Origin: Pelomonas cellulosilytica
GTDB lineage: Bacteria > Pseudomonadota > Gammaproteobacteria > Burkholderiales > Burkholderiaceae_C
NCBI RefSeq assembly: GCF_021353265.1
Contig: NZ_JAJTWU010000002.1
Coordinates: forward strand, 310,001 to 374,000
DNA length: 64,000 nucleotides
Direction: 5' to 3'
Made by a program: the position numbers and the translations under genes. The notes under the pieces were generated by a model. It was not told the DNA's origin, did not search any database, and saw only the letters and a list, made by a program, of their open reading frames with translations. Below, piece after piece: positions 1-12,120 of this stretch. Positions within the stretch are counted from its first letter, which is position 1. The number at the start of each line of letters is the position of its first letter.

Positions 1-481
1 GGCGCAGCATTAACGGCGCCCCGGCGCGGACGACCTCGCTCCACTGCACCGCTGTCGCCGCGCCCAGCCCTTGCGCGCTTGTCAGCACGCCGGCAGCTAC
101 CGGCAGCGCGAACAGCGCCCCGATGACGGCACCGCCCAGCGGCGCCAGCCAGGCATGGGCCAGCACGGTCGCCGCCACGCTCTCGCTCGGGCGGCCCGGC
201 AAGGACAGCCAGAACTCGATGGAGCGGTCCTGCGCGTCGCGCCGGGCCAACCCCGGCAACTGGAACAGGGCCACCAGCAGGCAGATGACGTAGACCACCG
301 CGACGGTCGCCGCCGCAGCGGCCATTGCGACCAGTTCCGCCGGGGCGTTCGGTAGCCCCTGCACACCGCCGAATGGCAAGATGGCCAGGAAGATCAGCGG
401 CGGTGCCAGCGCCGCGATGAGCCAGCCGCGCTTGTGCTGCATCCATTCGCGCAGCAGCAGGGTGGGGATGTGGGTGTTCAT
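1..481 (-). CDS. ABC-2 type exporter permease, N-terminal part (runs off the window)
   Basis: The open frame starts at an ATG on the minus strand (479-481) and stays open for 160 codons to the window edge, so the C-terminus is missing. The visible protein has hydrophobic segments near residues 20-40 and 50-80 and a charged turn typical of ABC-2 family permeases. It begins 16 bases after the stop of the ATP-binding protein gene, in the same direction, so it is the third gene of a GntR-ATPase-permease operon. Such YtrABC-like exporters are usually induced by cell-wall stress or antimicrobial compounds; the substrate here cannot be read. The family call rests on topology and operon position. Confidence 0.75.
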   Translation of the reverse strand, partial: MNTHIPTLLLREWMQHKRGWLIAALAPPLIFLAILPFGGVQGLPNAPAELVAMAAAAATVAVVYVICLLVALFQLPGLARRDAQDRSIEFWLSLPGRPSESVAATVLAHAWLAPLGGAVIGALFALPVAAGVLTSAQGLGAATAVQWSEVVRAGAPLMLR

Positions 482-497
482 GGCGTCTCCTTGTCGT

Positions 498-1363
<866 letters not shown>

Positions 1364-1367
<4 letters not shown>

Positions 1368-1717
1368 GTGGACTCCCAGTTCAGATCCTTGGCCGTCAGT
1401 CCCAGCCGCTTGAGCTTGGCACGCAGCGCGGGCCAGTCCTTCTGCAGGAATTGCGCGCGCTCCTGCCGCAGCAGTCGCTCCCGTGCGCCCGCCTTGACAT
1501 ACATGCCCATCCCGCGGCGGCTCTCGATGAGCCCGTGGTCAGCCAGCGCCTGCAGCGCACGCGTGACGGTCAGCGGGTTGATGACGTAGGTGCTGGCCAG
1601 TTGCCGCACCGACGGCAGGGCTTCGCCCTCCGGCGGGCTACCATCCAGCAACTGCACGGCCAGGCGGTCCGCAAGTTGCTGGTAAATCGGCGCCTGGTCT
1701 GTCCAGGTGGGAGTCAT
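1364..1717 (-). CDS. GntR family repressor, YtrA subfamily
   Basis: This is a short 117-residue regulator: an N-terminal GntR winged helix (YQQLADRLAVQLLDG through the SVRQLASTYVINPLTVTRAL recognition region to RRGMGMYV) with only a small C-terminal tail, the YtrA subfamily layout. The frame is open further upstream, but the ATG at 1715-1717 is chosen because a GGAG lies eight bases before it and the family homology begins at once (TPTWTDQAPIYQQ). The upstream extension looks like noncoding DNA. It is the first gene of the operon with the ABC exporter and probably represses it until a drug or stress signal arrives. A likely operator lies just upstream at 1729-1752. Confidence 0.9.
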
Positions 1718-1728
1718 GGGCGCTCCGG

Positions 1729-1752
1729 GGTGTGTTGGTGATGTAGCACACC
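1729..1752. promoter_or_regulatory. Candidate YtrA operator, GGTG-N16-CACC
   Basis: The inverted repeat GGTGTG (1729-1734), 12 bases, CACACC (1747-1752) sits 12 bases upstream of the GntR start. Read as GGTG-N16-CACC it has the spacing I recall being reported for YtrA-type operators in Xanthomonas. Its position fits autorepression of the whole GntR-ABC operon. The sequence and spacing are seen directly; binding is inferred. Confidence 0.6.
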
Positions 1753-1922
1753 ATATCTGGGGAAGCAGGGCGGCCCAAGGCGGGTGCGACAGGCTGTTGA
1801 ATTTGCGGCATGAACGGTTTGCCGGGTCTCTGTCGGTTTGCGCTGAGTTTGGAATTGTTTGCGCTGAGTCTTGAAATCGACCCACCGGCAAGGTGGCGCA
1901 TGCCGACCACAGATATAGCGTG

Positions 1923-1951
1923 TTGACGTTGCGAAATGCACTGTCTATAGT
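1923..1951 (+). promoter_or_regulatory. Sigma-70-like promoter for the small gene at 2006
   Basis: TTGACG (1923-1928) and TATAGT (1946-1951) are separated by exactly 17 bases, close to consensus, in a locally AT-rich stretch of an otherwise very GC-rich region. It points at the small gene starting 55 bases downstream. Confidence 0.65.
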
Positions 1952-2005
1952 GTCAAACTGGATGCAAATACAGCATTTTGCTTTTGGATAGCAAAAGGAG
2001 CTTCT

Positions 2006-2254
2006 ATGGGCACCAACACTAAATCGACGTCTCCCGGAGTGGCGTCACTGGCGGGTAAAACGCTTCAGAGCGGGGCGGCAAGTGCCGTTCAGCGCTCGCT
2101 CGCCGGATCCGCTTTGCGCCAAGCTGGCTCGGCTGCTCAAACTGGAGCAAAGACTGAAAGCAAGGCGTCCAGCGCTTTGGACAATCCGCGTTCGTCGACG
2201 ACAACCAAGACGCTTGCAGGGTCTGTCGTTTCTCAGTCGAACAAGAAGCGCTGA
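2006..2254 (+). CDS. Small Ser/Ala/Thr-rich protein of unknown function
   Basis: An 82-residue basic protein, low in complexity (Ser, Ala, Thr, Gly, Lys), with no signal peptide, membrane segment or cysteine, ending in a basic NKKR tail. It is judged real because a near-consensus promoter lies at 1923-1951 and a strong AAAGGAG is placed seven bases before the ATG. Antisense frames across it look like shadows. Similar small proteins with a KxxSxAAGSALxQ-like segment are, as I recall, scattered through bacterial genomes without known function. It lies between the ABC operon and the 3' end of the type I restriction locus, so it may be an accessory gene. No function is proposed. Confidence 0.65.
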   Translation: MGTNTKSTSPGVASLAGKTLQSGAASAVQRSLAGSALRQAGSAAQTGAKTESKASSALDNPRSSTTTKTLAGSVVSQSNKKR

Positions 2255-2315
2255 CAGGAGCTGCGGATTGCGCACCGGGTGGGCAATGGGCAACCCGGGA
2301 GTAACGGCCGGGCCT

Positions 2316-5300
2316 TCATGACCAGCTCTCGCCTAGCGCCTGCGCCTGCTGCAACACCAGTTCAACCGCCGCGTCCTGCATATCCGGCGGGTACTTGTAT
2401 TTGCGCAGGATGCGCTTGACCATCAGGCGCAGGCTAGCGCGCACGCTCTCGCGCTCGGACCAGTCCACGCTCAGGTTCTTGCGCAGGTTCTCGGTCAGTT
2501 CGTGGGCGATCTTCTTGAGCGTCTCGTCGGTCAGCTCCCTGACCGCCGACTCGTTGTTGGCCAGCGCGTCGTAGAACCGCACTTCATCGTCGGTCAGCCC
2601 CAGGGACTCGCCGCGTGATGCTGCCTCGCGGAACTTCTTAGCCATCTCGACCAGCTCTTCCATGACCTGCGCCGTCTCGATCGAGCGGTTCTGGTAGCGG
2701 GTGATGACGTTGCCGAGCAGCTCGGAGAACTTCTTCTGCTGCACGACATTGCTGGCGAACTTGGACTTGATCTCGCCCTCCAGCAACCGCTCCAACAGTT
2801 CCACCGCCAGATTGCGCTCGGGCAGGTTCTTCACCTGGGCCAGGAACTCGTCATCGAGGAGGCCGATGTTGGGCTTGTCCAGGCCGACCGCGTCGAAGAT
2901 GTCCACGACGGCGTCGGACACCACAGCTTGGCTGATGATCTGGCGGATGGATTGCTCGCGCTGCTCGTCGGTCTTCTTCTGCTGCGAGATGTCGCGCTTG
3001 GTCAGGATCACCTTGACCGCCTGCAGGAAGGCTACTTCTTCGCGCACGGCCTTGGCCTCGTCCAGCGTGCAGCACAGCGTGAAGGCCTTGCTCATGGCCA
3101 GGGCGGCGTCGGCGAAGCGCTTCTTGCCGTCGCGGTTGCCCTCGGTCTTCAGTCCCAGCACATGGTTGGCCGCGCCGGCCAAGGGCTTGTGGCCACCGGT
3201 TAGGAAGCCGCTCCAGTCGTAGCCGTGCAGCATGGCTCGCAGAACATCCAGCTTCTCGGCCAGCACGGCGTAGGCCTCGTGCGCATCAACAGTCGGTCGG
3301 CCGCGACCTTGGCTGGCCGTGTACTCACGCATGGCCGCCTTTAGCTCGTTGCCGATGCCGATGTAGTCCACTACCAGTCCGCCCTGCTTGTCCTTGAACA
3401 CGCGGTTCACGCGGGCGATGGCCTGCATGAGGTTGTGGCCCTTCATCGGCTTGTCCACGTACATGGTGTGTACGCACGGCGCATCGAAGCCCGTGAGCCA
3501 CATGTCGCGCACGATCACGAGCTTGAGCGGGTCGCTCGGGTCCTTGAAGCGCTTCTCCAGCCGCTTCTTGACCTGGCCGCTGTAGATGTGAGGCCGCAGC
3601 AGAGCCTTGTCGCTGGCCGAGCCGGTCATCACGATCTTGACCGCGCCCCTTTCGGGGTCGGCGTCATGCCAGCCGGGCCGGAGCTTGATGATCTCGTCGT
3701 AGAGATGGACGCAGATGTCGCGGCTCATCGCGACGACCATGGCCTTGCCGCGCTGCGCGGCGTCGCGGGCCTCGAAGTGCGTCACCAGGTCGGCTGCCAC
3801 GCTGGCCACGCGAGGCCCCGCGCCGACCACCTTCTCCAGCGCCGCCCAACGGCTCTTCAGTTTGGCCTGAGTGCTTTCCTCTTCGTCCTCGGCCAGCTCG
3901 TCCACTTCGTCGTCGATGGTGGGCAGCTCCTCGTCCTTCAGGCGCAGCTTGGCCAGGCGGCTCTCGTAGTAGATTGCGACGGTGGCGCCATCTTCCTTGG
4001 CCTGCTGCATGTCGTAGACATGGATGTAGTCGCCGAACACCGCGCGCGTGTCGCGGTCCGCCGCTGACACCGGCGTGCCCGTGAACGCGACGAAGGTGGC
4101 GTGCGGCAGAGCATCGCGCAGATGCTGGGCGTAGCCGACCTGGTACTTGGTCTTGTACTCAGGGGACTCAAAATCCCCCGCCATGTAGGCAGGCGCCTTG
4201 CCATCGGTGGTCAACGCCGACGATGCCCGATCAACGCGCATCTTGACCTCTTTCAGCCTGGCCTCGAAGCCGTACTGCGTGCGGTGGGCCTCGTCAGCAA
4301 TGACGACGATGTTGCGCCGGTCCGAGAGCATGGGGAACAGATCCTCATCCTCGCCGGGCATGAACTTCTGGATCGTCGCGAAGACGATGCCGCCCGACGG
4401 CCGATTGCTCAGCAGCGTGCGCAGTTCCTGCCGCGTGGTGGCCTGCACCGGCTGCTCGCGCAGCAGGTCCTGCGCCAGGCTGAACACGCCGAACAACTGC
4501 CCGTCCAAATCGTTGCGGTCCGTGATCACGACGATGGTCGGGTTCTCCATCGCCGGCTCCTGCATCACCCGCGCCGCAAAGCAGGTCATGGTGATGCTCT
4601 TGCCGCTGCCCTGGGTGTGCCACACCACGCCGCCCTTGCCACGCTGTGCCGCGCTGCTGTCCGGGCGCGACGCCGCCACCACTTGCTCGATGGCCGCACG
4701 CACCGCGTGGAACTGGTGATAGCCGGCCACCTTCTTGATCAGCCGGCCGTCATCCTCAAACAGCACGAAGTAGCGCAAGTAGTCCAGCAGCATGGCCGGA
4801 GCCAACGCGCCGCGGATCAGCGTCTCCAGCTCGTTGAACTCACCCAGCGGGTCCAGGTCGGTGCCGTTGATCGTGCGCCATTGCTGGAAACGCTCCTCGT
4901 CGGCCGACAGCGACCCCATGCGCGCTTCGCTGCCGTCCGAGATGACCAGCACCTCGTTGTACTGGAACGCGTCGGGAATCTGCGCCTTGTAGGTCTGGAT
5001 CTGGTGAAAGGCCTTCCAGATGTCGGCATGCGTGTCGGCCGGGTTCTTCAGCTCGATCAACACCAGCGGCAGGCCGTTGACGAAGAGCACGATGTCCGGC
5101 CGGCGCGTGTGGTGCGCGCCCTTGATCGTGAACTGGTTGACCGCCCACCATTCGTTGGCGGCCACATCGCCCCAGTCAATCAAGCGGACGAAGTCGCCGC
5201 GCGTCTCGCCGTCCTTCTGGTACTGCACCGGCACGCCGTTGACCAGCAGCTTGTGAAAGGCACGGTTGGCTGAAAGCAGAGCGGGGATCCCGAGGTCCAG

Positions 5301-5513
5301 CACCTGCGCCAGGGCATCTTCTCGGGCGCCAGCGGGGACGTTGGGGTTCAGCTTCTTGATGGCGGCGCCAAGCCGCCCGCGCAACAGCGCCTGCCGGTAG
5401 TCGCCTCGCTCAGGTGCCGAGCTGTCAGGCGCGATGTCAGCGCCACTGCGTTGGGTGTAGCCCAGTTCAACCAGCCAGCCCAACGCTTCGGATTCAAGCT
5501 GATCTTCGGTCAT
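2316..5513 (-). CDS. hsdR: Type I restriction enzyme, HsdR subunit
   Basis: This 1065-residue protein cleaves unmodified DNA after ATP-driven translocation, in complex with HsdM and HsdS. The N-terminal nuclease core is visible (D140 in RRPDIVLF, then E154 and K156 in LIELKNP, a PD-ExK site). The helicase follows: Walker A HTQGSGKS (about 299-306), DEAH at 407-410, FTGTP, and a C-terminal motor motif TGFDAP followed by QAIARVNR. The chosen ATG (5511-5513) has AAGGAGG seven bases upstream; the frame extends 31 codons further without homology. It is the last gene of the locus, 129 bases after the AlbA_2 gene. All key residues are intact, so it should be active. Confidence 0.95.
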   Translation of the reverse strand: MTEDQLESEALGWLVELGYTQRSGADIAPDSSAPERGDYRQALLRGRLGAAIKKLNPNVPAGAREDALAQVLDLGIPALLSANRAFHKLLVNGVPVQYQKDGETRGDFVRLIDWGDVAANEWWAVNQFTIKGAHHTRRPDIVLFVNGLPLVLIELKNPADTHADIWKAFHQIQTYKAQIPDAFQYNEVLVISDGSEARMGSLSADEERFQQWRTINGTDLDPLGEFNELETLIRGALAPAMLLDYLRYFVLFEDDGRLIKKVAGYHQFHAVRAAIEQVVAASRPDSSAAQRGKGGVVWHTQGSGKSITMTCFAARVMQEPAMENPTIVVITDRNDLDGQLFGVFSLAQDLLREQPVQATTRQELRTLLSNRPSGGIVFATIQKFMPGEDEDLFPMLSDRRNIVVIADEAHRTQYGFEARLKEVKMRVDRASSALTTDGKAPAYMAGDFESPEYKTKYQVGYAQHLRDALPHATFVAFTGTPVSAADRDTRAVFGDYIHVYDMQQAKEDGATVAIYYESRLAKLRLKDEELPTIDDEVDELAEDEEESTQAKLKSRWAALEKVVGAGPRVASVAADLVTHFEARDAAQRGKAMVVAMSRDICVHLYDEIIKLRPGWHDADPERGAVKIVMTGSASDKALLRPHIYSGQVKKRLEKRFKDPSDPLKLVIVRDMWLTGFDAPCVHTMYVDKPMKGHNLMQAIARVNRVFKDKQGGLVVDYIGIGNELKAAMREYTASQGRGRPTVDAHEAYAVLAEKLDVLRAMLHGYDWSGFLTGGHKPLAGAANHVLGLKTEGNRDGKKRFADAALAMSKAFTLCCTLDEAKAVREEVAFLQAVKVILTKRDISQQKKTDEQREQSIRQIISQAVVSDAVVDIFDAVGLDKPNIGLLDDEFLAQVKNLPERNLAVELLERLLEGEIKSKFASNVVQQKKFSELLGNVITRYQNRSIETAQVMEELVEMAKKFREAASRGESLGLTDDEVRFYDALANNESAVRELTDETLKKIAHELTENLRKNLSVDWSERESVRASLRLMVKRILRKYKYPPDMQDAAVELVLQQAQALGESWS

Positions 5514-5642
5514 TGATCCTCCTTCTCGCGCCCTCGGTCTCGTGGTTCGGGCAAAGCTCTGGGGCCAACAGATGGAGGCATGGTGAGCTGGCGCAGGCTG
5601 ACGCAACCCTCCGTATCGACAAAGGCAGGCCTGCTACGACGT

Positions 5643-7616
5643 TCAAGCACAGCGGTAGGCCTGCTGGGCGTGGGTCGGCTTGGTCGGGAAGGCCAGCTTC
5701 ATCTGCCCTGACTTGACCATCGGGCTCAAGTACTGCTGCCGCAGGCCGTCCGCATTGCGATTCAGGAGCTTGGCGAGCGCTGAAAGCGTGATGAACTGGT
5801 CCTGGCACAGCGCATGAATGACCAGCTCCATCTTGTGTCGCGGCAGCTTCTCCTTCTGGCGCGCCTCAGCCGCCAGGCCTTCCAGTTGGGCCAGGAAACC
5901 GGCGTCCAGCATGGCCAGATCGTCCACAACCGGCGAGTCCAGCAGAGGCGATGCCAGGCGGCCCAGCGAATCCCGCATCTGCTGCGGCAGGTCCGAATAC
6001 TCGGAGCTCACCTCCGAATATTCGGAGCCCCCCGCCAAATCCGGTTCGCCGCTCCGAGTATTGGCTCCGGGAGTTGCGGCCAGCAGTTGGGGCCCGACGA
6101 AAACCTGATCGGGCGTCGGCAACGCCTCGCCCGGCAGATGGTAGATCGTTCCCCGGGAGCGCCCATCCGAGACCAGCAACCCCTGCCGTACCAGGCGGGC
6201 CAGCAGCACGCTGAGGTCGTGCGAATGGGCGTCGCAAAGCTCCAGCAGGCGGGTGTGGCTCACCACGCGCTCCAGGGCGGCCGTAACCATGATCAGCCGT
6301 CCGGTATGGTCCAGCTCATCGAACGCGGTGCCGAAACGCTGGCGCAACGCCGCAAGGGCCGGCGTCGGCAGCAGGTCGGCCATGTGCAGCGCCAGTTGCG
6401 TCTGCTCCGGCAGATCCTTCTCGCTCAACGCCGGAGGCCTCCAATGCTGGCTCTTCCAGCCGCCATAGATGCGCGGCATGCCTGAGCCGCCCCGCTCCCC
6501 CAAGCCGATCAGCAGGAACATCTGGTGCAGGATGCGATTGCGGCAGTCGCTCTCGCCGCCTCTAATCACCTGCTCCAGCGGTAGACGCAGCCCACCCGGG
6601 TTGCGAAAGCCGAACATGTCCGGCCGCTTCACCACCAGCACCGACACCCGCCCTGTGTAGTCCGCATGCACCAGAGTGTTCACCAGCGCCTCGCGCAGGG
6701 CCTGGTGAACCGGCGTGTCGTCCTGACGCTGGCCGTCCTTCAGCGCAAACGGCACCTTCAGGTCTGCCGTGAGCTTGCGATACACGCGCCGGTAGAACTC
6801 GAACAGATTGCCGGTCCAGCTGCCGTCCGGCACCAGACGGTCCACCCAGCGCAGCTCTGCCTTGGCCTCGGGGCGCTCCTGGTAGTCCAAGAAATAGTTT
6901 GGCATGGCGTCCTGGATTGACGGCCACCTGCCGAACATCAGCAAGCCCGCAATGGTCAGCCCGGCCTCGCCGGTCTGCCGGTCGCGGCGCCAGCCCCGCA
7001 AGCTCTGCACGAACTCGAAGTCGTCCTGCTCCAGGAAGGGGTGCCCAGGCTTCTCGTCGCGCAGCATCTGGCGATAAATGCGCAAGCTCTCCGGGTCGAG
7101 ATCCTCCATGCCGTAGTTCGGCAGGATGCGCGCGTCACGCTCGTCCTCCACCTGCTCGGCCAGCATGCGCTTGACCGTCTCTTCGTCGCAATGGCGGTCG
7201 CCGTCGTTGAGCCGGCGATAGGTATTGCCGAAGGGCTGGCTATGCAGGAACACCGGCTTCTGCTTACGCGATGCGGCCGGAATGCGTACCGCCAGCAGCA
7301 CCTTGCCGTCGATCACGTGCTCGGTCACGTCTGCATCCCCCAGCAGGTTGGTGCTGACCTTGGCGCGGTTGTTGAGATTGTTGAAAAGCTCAGTGCGCAG
7401 CTTAGCCGCATGGGGCAGGCCAGCCAGCGAAAACACGCCGTCCTTCTCGCGCAGGCCCAGCAGCACGATGCCGCCATGTGCATTGGCCATGGCCGAATAG
7501 GTCGGCCAGAAGTCCTTGGGCAGTTCTCCCTTGCCGTCCTGCCCCAGGGCGAGCTTGCACTCCAGCTCCTGCGACTCGCGCAGCAGATGGATGTCTTCGA
7601 GCGAGTCGAGCTTCAT
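5643..7616 (-). CDS. AlbA_2 (Schlafen-like) DNA-binding protein with HATPase domain
   Basis: A 657-residue protein with an N-terminal AlbA_2 domain (about 10-130, ESQELECKLALG then MANAHGGIVLLGL), a GHKL-type HATPase_c_4 region (about 300-400, HQALREALVNTLVHADYTG), a Ser/Glu/Tyr-repeat linker near residue 530, and a C-terminal winged-helix-like part. Proteins of this type are annotated as ATP-dependent DNA helicases or transcriptional regulators, and as I recall they often sit inside type I restriction loci; their exact job is not established. It begins five bases after the hsdS stop and precedes hsdR, so it is co-transcribed with the restriction genes. A role in control or in an extra layer of phage defence is inferred. 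Confidence 0.85.
   Translation of the reverse strand: MKLDSLEDIHLLRESQELECKLALGQDGKGELPKDFWPTYSAMANAHGGIVLLGLREKDGVFSLAGLPHAAKLRTELFNNLNNRAKVSTNLLGDADVTEHVIDGKVLLAVRIPAASRKQKPVFLHSQPFGNTYRRLNDGDRHCDEETVKRMLAEQVEDERDARILPNYGMEDLDPESLRIYRQMLRDEKPGHPFLEQDDFEFVQSLRGWRRDRQTGEAGLTIAGLLMFGRWPSIQDAMPNYFLDYQERPEAKAELRWVDRLVPDGSWTGNLFEFYRRVYRKLTADLKVPFALKDGQRQDDTPVHQALREALVNTLVHADYTGRVSVLVVKRPDMFGFRNPGGLRLPLEQVIRGGESDCRNRILHQMFLLIGLGERGGSGMPRIYGGWKSQHWRPPALSEKDLPEQTQLALHMADLLPTPALAALRQRFGTAFDELDHTGRLIMVTAALERVVSHTRLLELCDAHSHDLSVLLARLVRQGLLVSDGRSRGTIYHLPGEALPTPDQVFVGPQLLAATPGANTRSGEPDLAGGSEYSEVSSEYSDLPQQMRDSLGRLASPLLDSPVVDDLAMLDAGFLAQLEGLAAEARQKEKLPRHKMELVIHALCQDQFITLSALAKLLNRNADGLRQQYLSPMVKSGQMKLAFPTKPTHAQQAYRCA
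5991..6062. repeat. Short degenerate tandem repeat inside the AlbA_2 gene
   Basis: Three copies of a TCCGAATA(C/T)TCGGAG-like unit lie at about 5992-6006, 6012-6027 and 6052-6062. The middle copy, CTCCGAATATTCGGAG, is a perfect 16-base palindrome. In the protein they encode the SEYSEVSSEYSD linker. The repeat could be only a flexible linker or a source of length variation by slippage. Confidence 0.6.
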
Positions 7617-7621
7617 AGGCG

Positions 7622-8927
7622 TCAGGCGGCTTCGGCGACGATGGCCTGCGCCTCGGGCAGGCGCAGCTGGCCGGAGATCAGGCGAGGGAGGAGGGTGTCG
7701 CGGAGGCTGGCGAGGCTGCGGGTTTGCGCGTTGTTTGCACTTGCCTTGCGATGGATTGCCGTCACCAGTTCTCCAAAAGCGGTCGCCACTGACTCCGATG
7801 GGACTGCCACCATGTAGCGGCCTAGGACATCGTTCTGAATTCTCTGACGGCCGCTCGTGCCGGACATGATTTGAATCGCATGCTCACGGAAGGGCTGATG
7901 GCGACACAGCAAGTAGGCATGGAACGAGGGCAAAGGTCGCTTGGGACGCAGCACAACAAATTCGGTCGAGCCCCAGCCGACTTGATGTTCATCCAGAAAA
8001 TCAACGAACGCCGATTTGCCGTTCTCCAGGCATGGCGTGATTCGCGCCAGAAGCGTATCGCCAGCGACGAACTTTGTGCCGGATCCGAACTCGCGAATCG
8101 ACACCTCGGCAGCGCTGAACCCTTGCGTGGGGACATTCGCCATGTCCAGGTATGGCGCCGGCACACCCTTGCTCAGCCGACGTGACGGGTTCACGTCGTA
8201 AGCATCGGCCACAGGCAAAAGGCGCCACCCCTTCGGTACCTCCCCCAACTCCGAGTTCTCGAAGCTGTCGGGGAAGAGGGCAGCGGTGGCTTCGTCCATG
8301 CCTACGGGGGCGCGGCCGTCGCGCTTGGCGCGCACGGGGTCGAAGTCCACGAACCAGGACTTGAACAGCGCCTGGGCGATGGCTTCCAGCGTCGCGTTGG
8401 TTTCGCGGAGGAGGGTGATGCGGTCGTCGAGAGCACCAAGCAGGTCAGCGACAGCTCGCTGAACGCCAATGGCAGGGCACGGAACTTCGATCTGTTCGAT
8501 CCGAAAAAGTGCGAGCTTTGGCTGTGTCGATCCGACGGTCAGCGAACGGATGGCGCTTTGACCAGCCGCTGAGCGAAGGTAGTAGCTGAGGTAGCGGGCA
8601 TCGACTCTGCTGGCATCAATCTCGCAGATCTTGGCGGCGTTCTCCGTCAAATTCGCACCGTCGAGTGCTGCGGGTACCGAGCCAACCATCCCAATCGTGC
8701 CGACGATTGAGATGTAGAGATCACTTGTAGAGATTACGTACCTGGCAATCTGCGGAAAGACCTCATCGGGGACGTATTGCAGACTCGTCGAGTCGATGGA
8801 TCCGTCCTTGAAGTCGACGATCCGTAGGTAGGGGTGACTTGTCTTCTGCGACGTCAGTGCCGTGCCAGCGGGCATGCGCTTGCCGCCCTTGACTTGAGCG
8901 AGTTGACCGATCGTGAAGATCGGTACG

Positions 8928-8938
<11 letters not shown>
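7622..8938 (-). CDS. hsdS: Type I restriction enzyme specificity subunit HsdS
   Basis: 438 residues with the usual two-half layout: a first target-recognition domain (about 5-190), a conserved central helical spacer ([19 protein letters not shown], then [15 protein letters not shown]), a second recognition domain (about 235-390) and a closing conserved helix ([18 protein letters not shown]). It sets the bipartite DNA sequence read by the methylase and nuclease. The recognition domains are somewhat less GC-rich than their surroundings, as expected of exchanged specificity modules. The start overlaps the end of hsdM by 11 bases. The recognition sequence cannot be deduced here. Confidence 0.93.
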
Positions 8939-10496
<1,558 letters not shown>

Positions 10497-10506
10497 GGGA
10501 AGCGAG

Positions 10507-11274
10507 TCAGGCTGCGTCAGGTGCAGCGGAGGCGGTGTCTTTTGGGGCAGCCAGCGCCACGGTCCAGTGCCCGCCGACCTCTTGGCACAGGCTTAGCAGA
10601 TCGTAGGTTTTAAGCATGCTGACTAAACCGGAATGGCCATAGGTCTGTGGGCTGAACGCGGGGTCCGTGCGGCGAAGATACGAACCCAAACCCCCGACAT
10701 GAACGCGCCCGTCTGGCGTGTCCGCGGCCAGCAACTGCACAGCGGTCACCACCGTCTTCGGACGAAGCTTGGCCTTGGCGACGGGCGGCGCCGTCGTCAC
10801 GGTTGCAGCAGCTTCAGCAGTGGCGACCTGCTCTGGCGGCGTCCACTCGAAGAACTGGTCGCTGGCGTTGCGCAGCGCATCCGGCGTCTTGGGCTCGCCG
10901 ACAATGTGCACTGTGGCGCCGCGCTCGCGCAGCTTGCGGCACAGGTAAGCGAAGTCGGAGTCGCTGGTGACCAGGCAGAAGGTGTCGGCGCGCTGGTCGA
11001 ACAGGGCTTCCATGGCGTCCAGCGCCAGGGCGATATCCGAGGTGTTCTTGCCGGCGGCGTACTGGTACTGCAGGCAGGGGGTGAAGGCTAGGCGAACGAG
11101 AGCTTCCTGCCACTTGTTAGCTAGCGTGGCATGGTTGCCGTAGCCACGGCGGAGCACGACGCGGCCGAACTGCGCAACCGTGCGGAGCGCAAAGTCCAAG
11201 GCCTCTGGCTTGATGTTGTCGCAGTCCACCAGCACCGCGACGCGCGCGTCTGCGCCTGCATTCGTGTGCAGCAT
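10507..11274 (-). CDS. NYN-domain putative RNase with C-terminal LOTUS/OST-HTH domain
   Basis: 255 residues. The NYN (PIN-like) nuclease domain spans about 10-145 and keeps the acidic residues of the metal site: D17 and D19 (VLVDCDNI), D80 ([10 protein letters not shown]), D105 and D107 (TSDSDFAY). A linker is followed by an OST-HTH/LOTUS fold (about 170-245, [16 protein letters not shown] to [15 protein letters not shown]), a proposed RNA-binding module. This LabA/limkain-like pairing is known in bacteria, but the substrates are mostly unknown. It is the first gene of the restriction locus, 10 bases ahead of hsdM, so it is probably co-expressed with it and may add an RNA-targeting step to the defence module. 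Confidence 0.88.
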   Translation of the reverse strand: MLHTNAGADARVAVLVDCDNIKPEALDFALRTVAQFGRVVLRRGYGNHATLANKWQEALVRLAFTPCLQYQYAAGKNTSDIALALDAMEALFDQRADTFCLVTSDSDFAYLCRKLRERGATVHIVGEPKTPDALRNASDQFFEWTPPEQVATAEAAATVTTAPPVAKAKLRPKTVVTAVQLLAADTPDGRVHVGGLGSYLRRTDPAFSPQTYGHSGLVSMLKTYDLLSLCQEVGGHWTVALAAPKDTASAAPDAA

Positions 11275-11340
11275 TACTCCCCCTAGAGTTTGGGGATGAT
11301 AGTGGTGCAGCGTGCCCCGGCGCTTAGCCGAATCCGAGAT

Positions 11341-11625
11341 TCAAACGAACTGGATAGGCGGTAGCGACGCCTTCAGTGTGCTCAACGCCTCATGCAGCAC
11401 AGCCAGTGCTTGCTGCTCGGTGCCCCCTTGGGGGAATGCTTGCAGCACCATCCCGTCTACCGTTTGCCCCGGCAGCTTGGCCCATTTGCGATGAACGCGT
11501 GCCTGTATCAGGTCGAAGCCGCGCATCTCCAACAGGCCGAGTAGCACTGTCTCAAAGCAGTAGACCGAGGTGGCTGCACTCTGACTGTTGTGAGCGACGA
11601 CCAAAGGCTGGGTGTGAAGATGCAC
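11341..11625 (-). CDS. Hypothetical protein, possibly a gene remnant
   Basis: A 94-residue frame from a GTG, with no recognised domain. It resembles a real protein in composition (an amphipathic middle, FETVLLGLLEMRGFDLIQAR, and a helical C-terminal part) and is less biased than the antisense shadows elsewhere. No convincing ribosome binding site is seen, so the 5' end may lie elsewhere or the gene may be decayed. It lies just upstream of the NYN gene in the same direction, 66 bases from its start. I cannot assign a function. Confidence 0.35.
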   Translation of the reverse strand: MHLHTQPLVVAHNSQSAATSVYCFETVLLGLLEMRGFDLIQARVHRKWAKLPGQTVDGMVLQAFPQGGTEQQALAVLHEALSTLKASLPPIQFV

Positions 11626-11629
11626 TCAT

Positions 11630-12120
11630 GGACGTACGTTCCGGGTTTTCCTCCCGAGCACAGCTATCGCACCGTGGTCCCCGAGTGACCTACCTTAGGC
11701 CACCCAAGGCGACAACGACTTCACAGTAGCTCCGGTAACGCCTTCGCATGCCGCGCCGGGGAGCTAAGCCTAGTTTGGCAAATCGAGGCTGCGGCGCCCG
11801 CGACTGGTTTGATGACCGCTGAACCAGCGTCCGACTGCGGCCGTCGAAGGCGGTAGTCCGGAAAGTCCAATCTTGAGTGAAACGAATTCAAGAAAGTTCG
11901 ATGTTCAGGGAGGACAGCAGTTCAAGGTGCCGTGAGGTAGTCGTGGCTAGCCAGCGACCCGCCGGGCGATCAGTTTCGGCATGAGTGAGAACCGCCACCG
12001 ATCTGCGGCCAACATCTCCGCAAGCTTGTGGAGAGCTCGCCTTCCGCCCCATACCGGCCGACATCGAAGCTCCGTATAACTGCCCTGGGAGCCGCGTCCC
12101 GTGCGGCCAAGGGGAGCTCG
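11630..12120. other. Gene-poor stretch between the restriction locus and the RNase T2 gene
   Basis: About 490 bases with no convincing gene on either strand. The composition is lower in GC than the flanks, and short frames break up repeatedly. One modest inverted repeat, TCTTGA...TCAAGA, lies near 11870-11895. The far end carries the ribosome binding site (GGGGAG) of the RNase T2 gene. It may be decayed accessory DNA at the edge of the restriction island. Confidence 0.5.

Noticed and set aside
1718..1891. N-terminal extension of the GntR regulator to an upstream ATG
   Set aside because: It would run through the candidate operator and adds 58 residues without family similarity, while the internal ATG has a good ribosome site.
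11626..12120. A structured RNA or mobile remnant in the gene-poor stretch
   Set aside because: Only one weak inverted repeat is present and there is no terminal repeat or recognisable fold; a sequence search would be needed.
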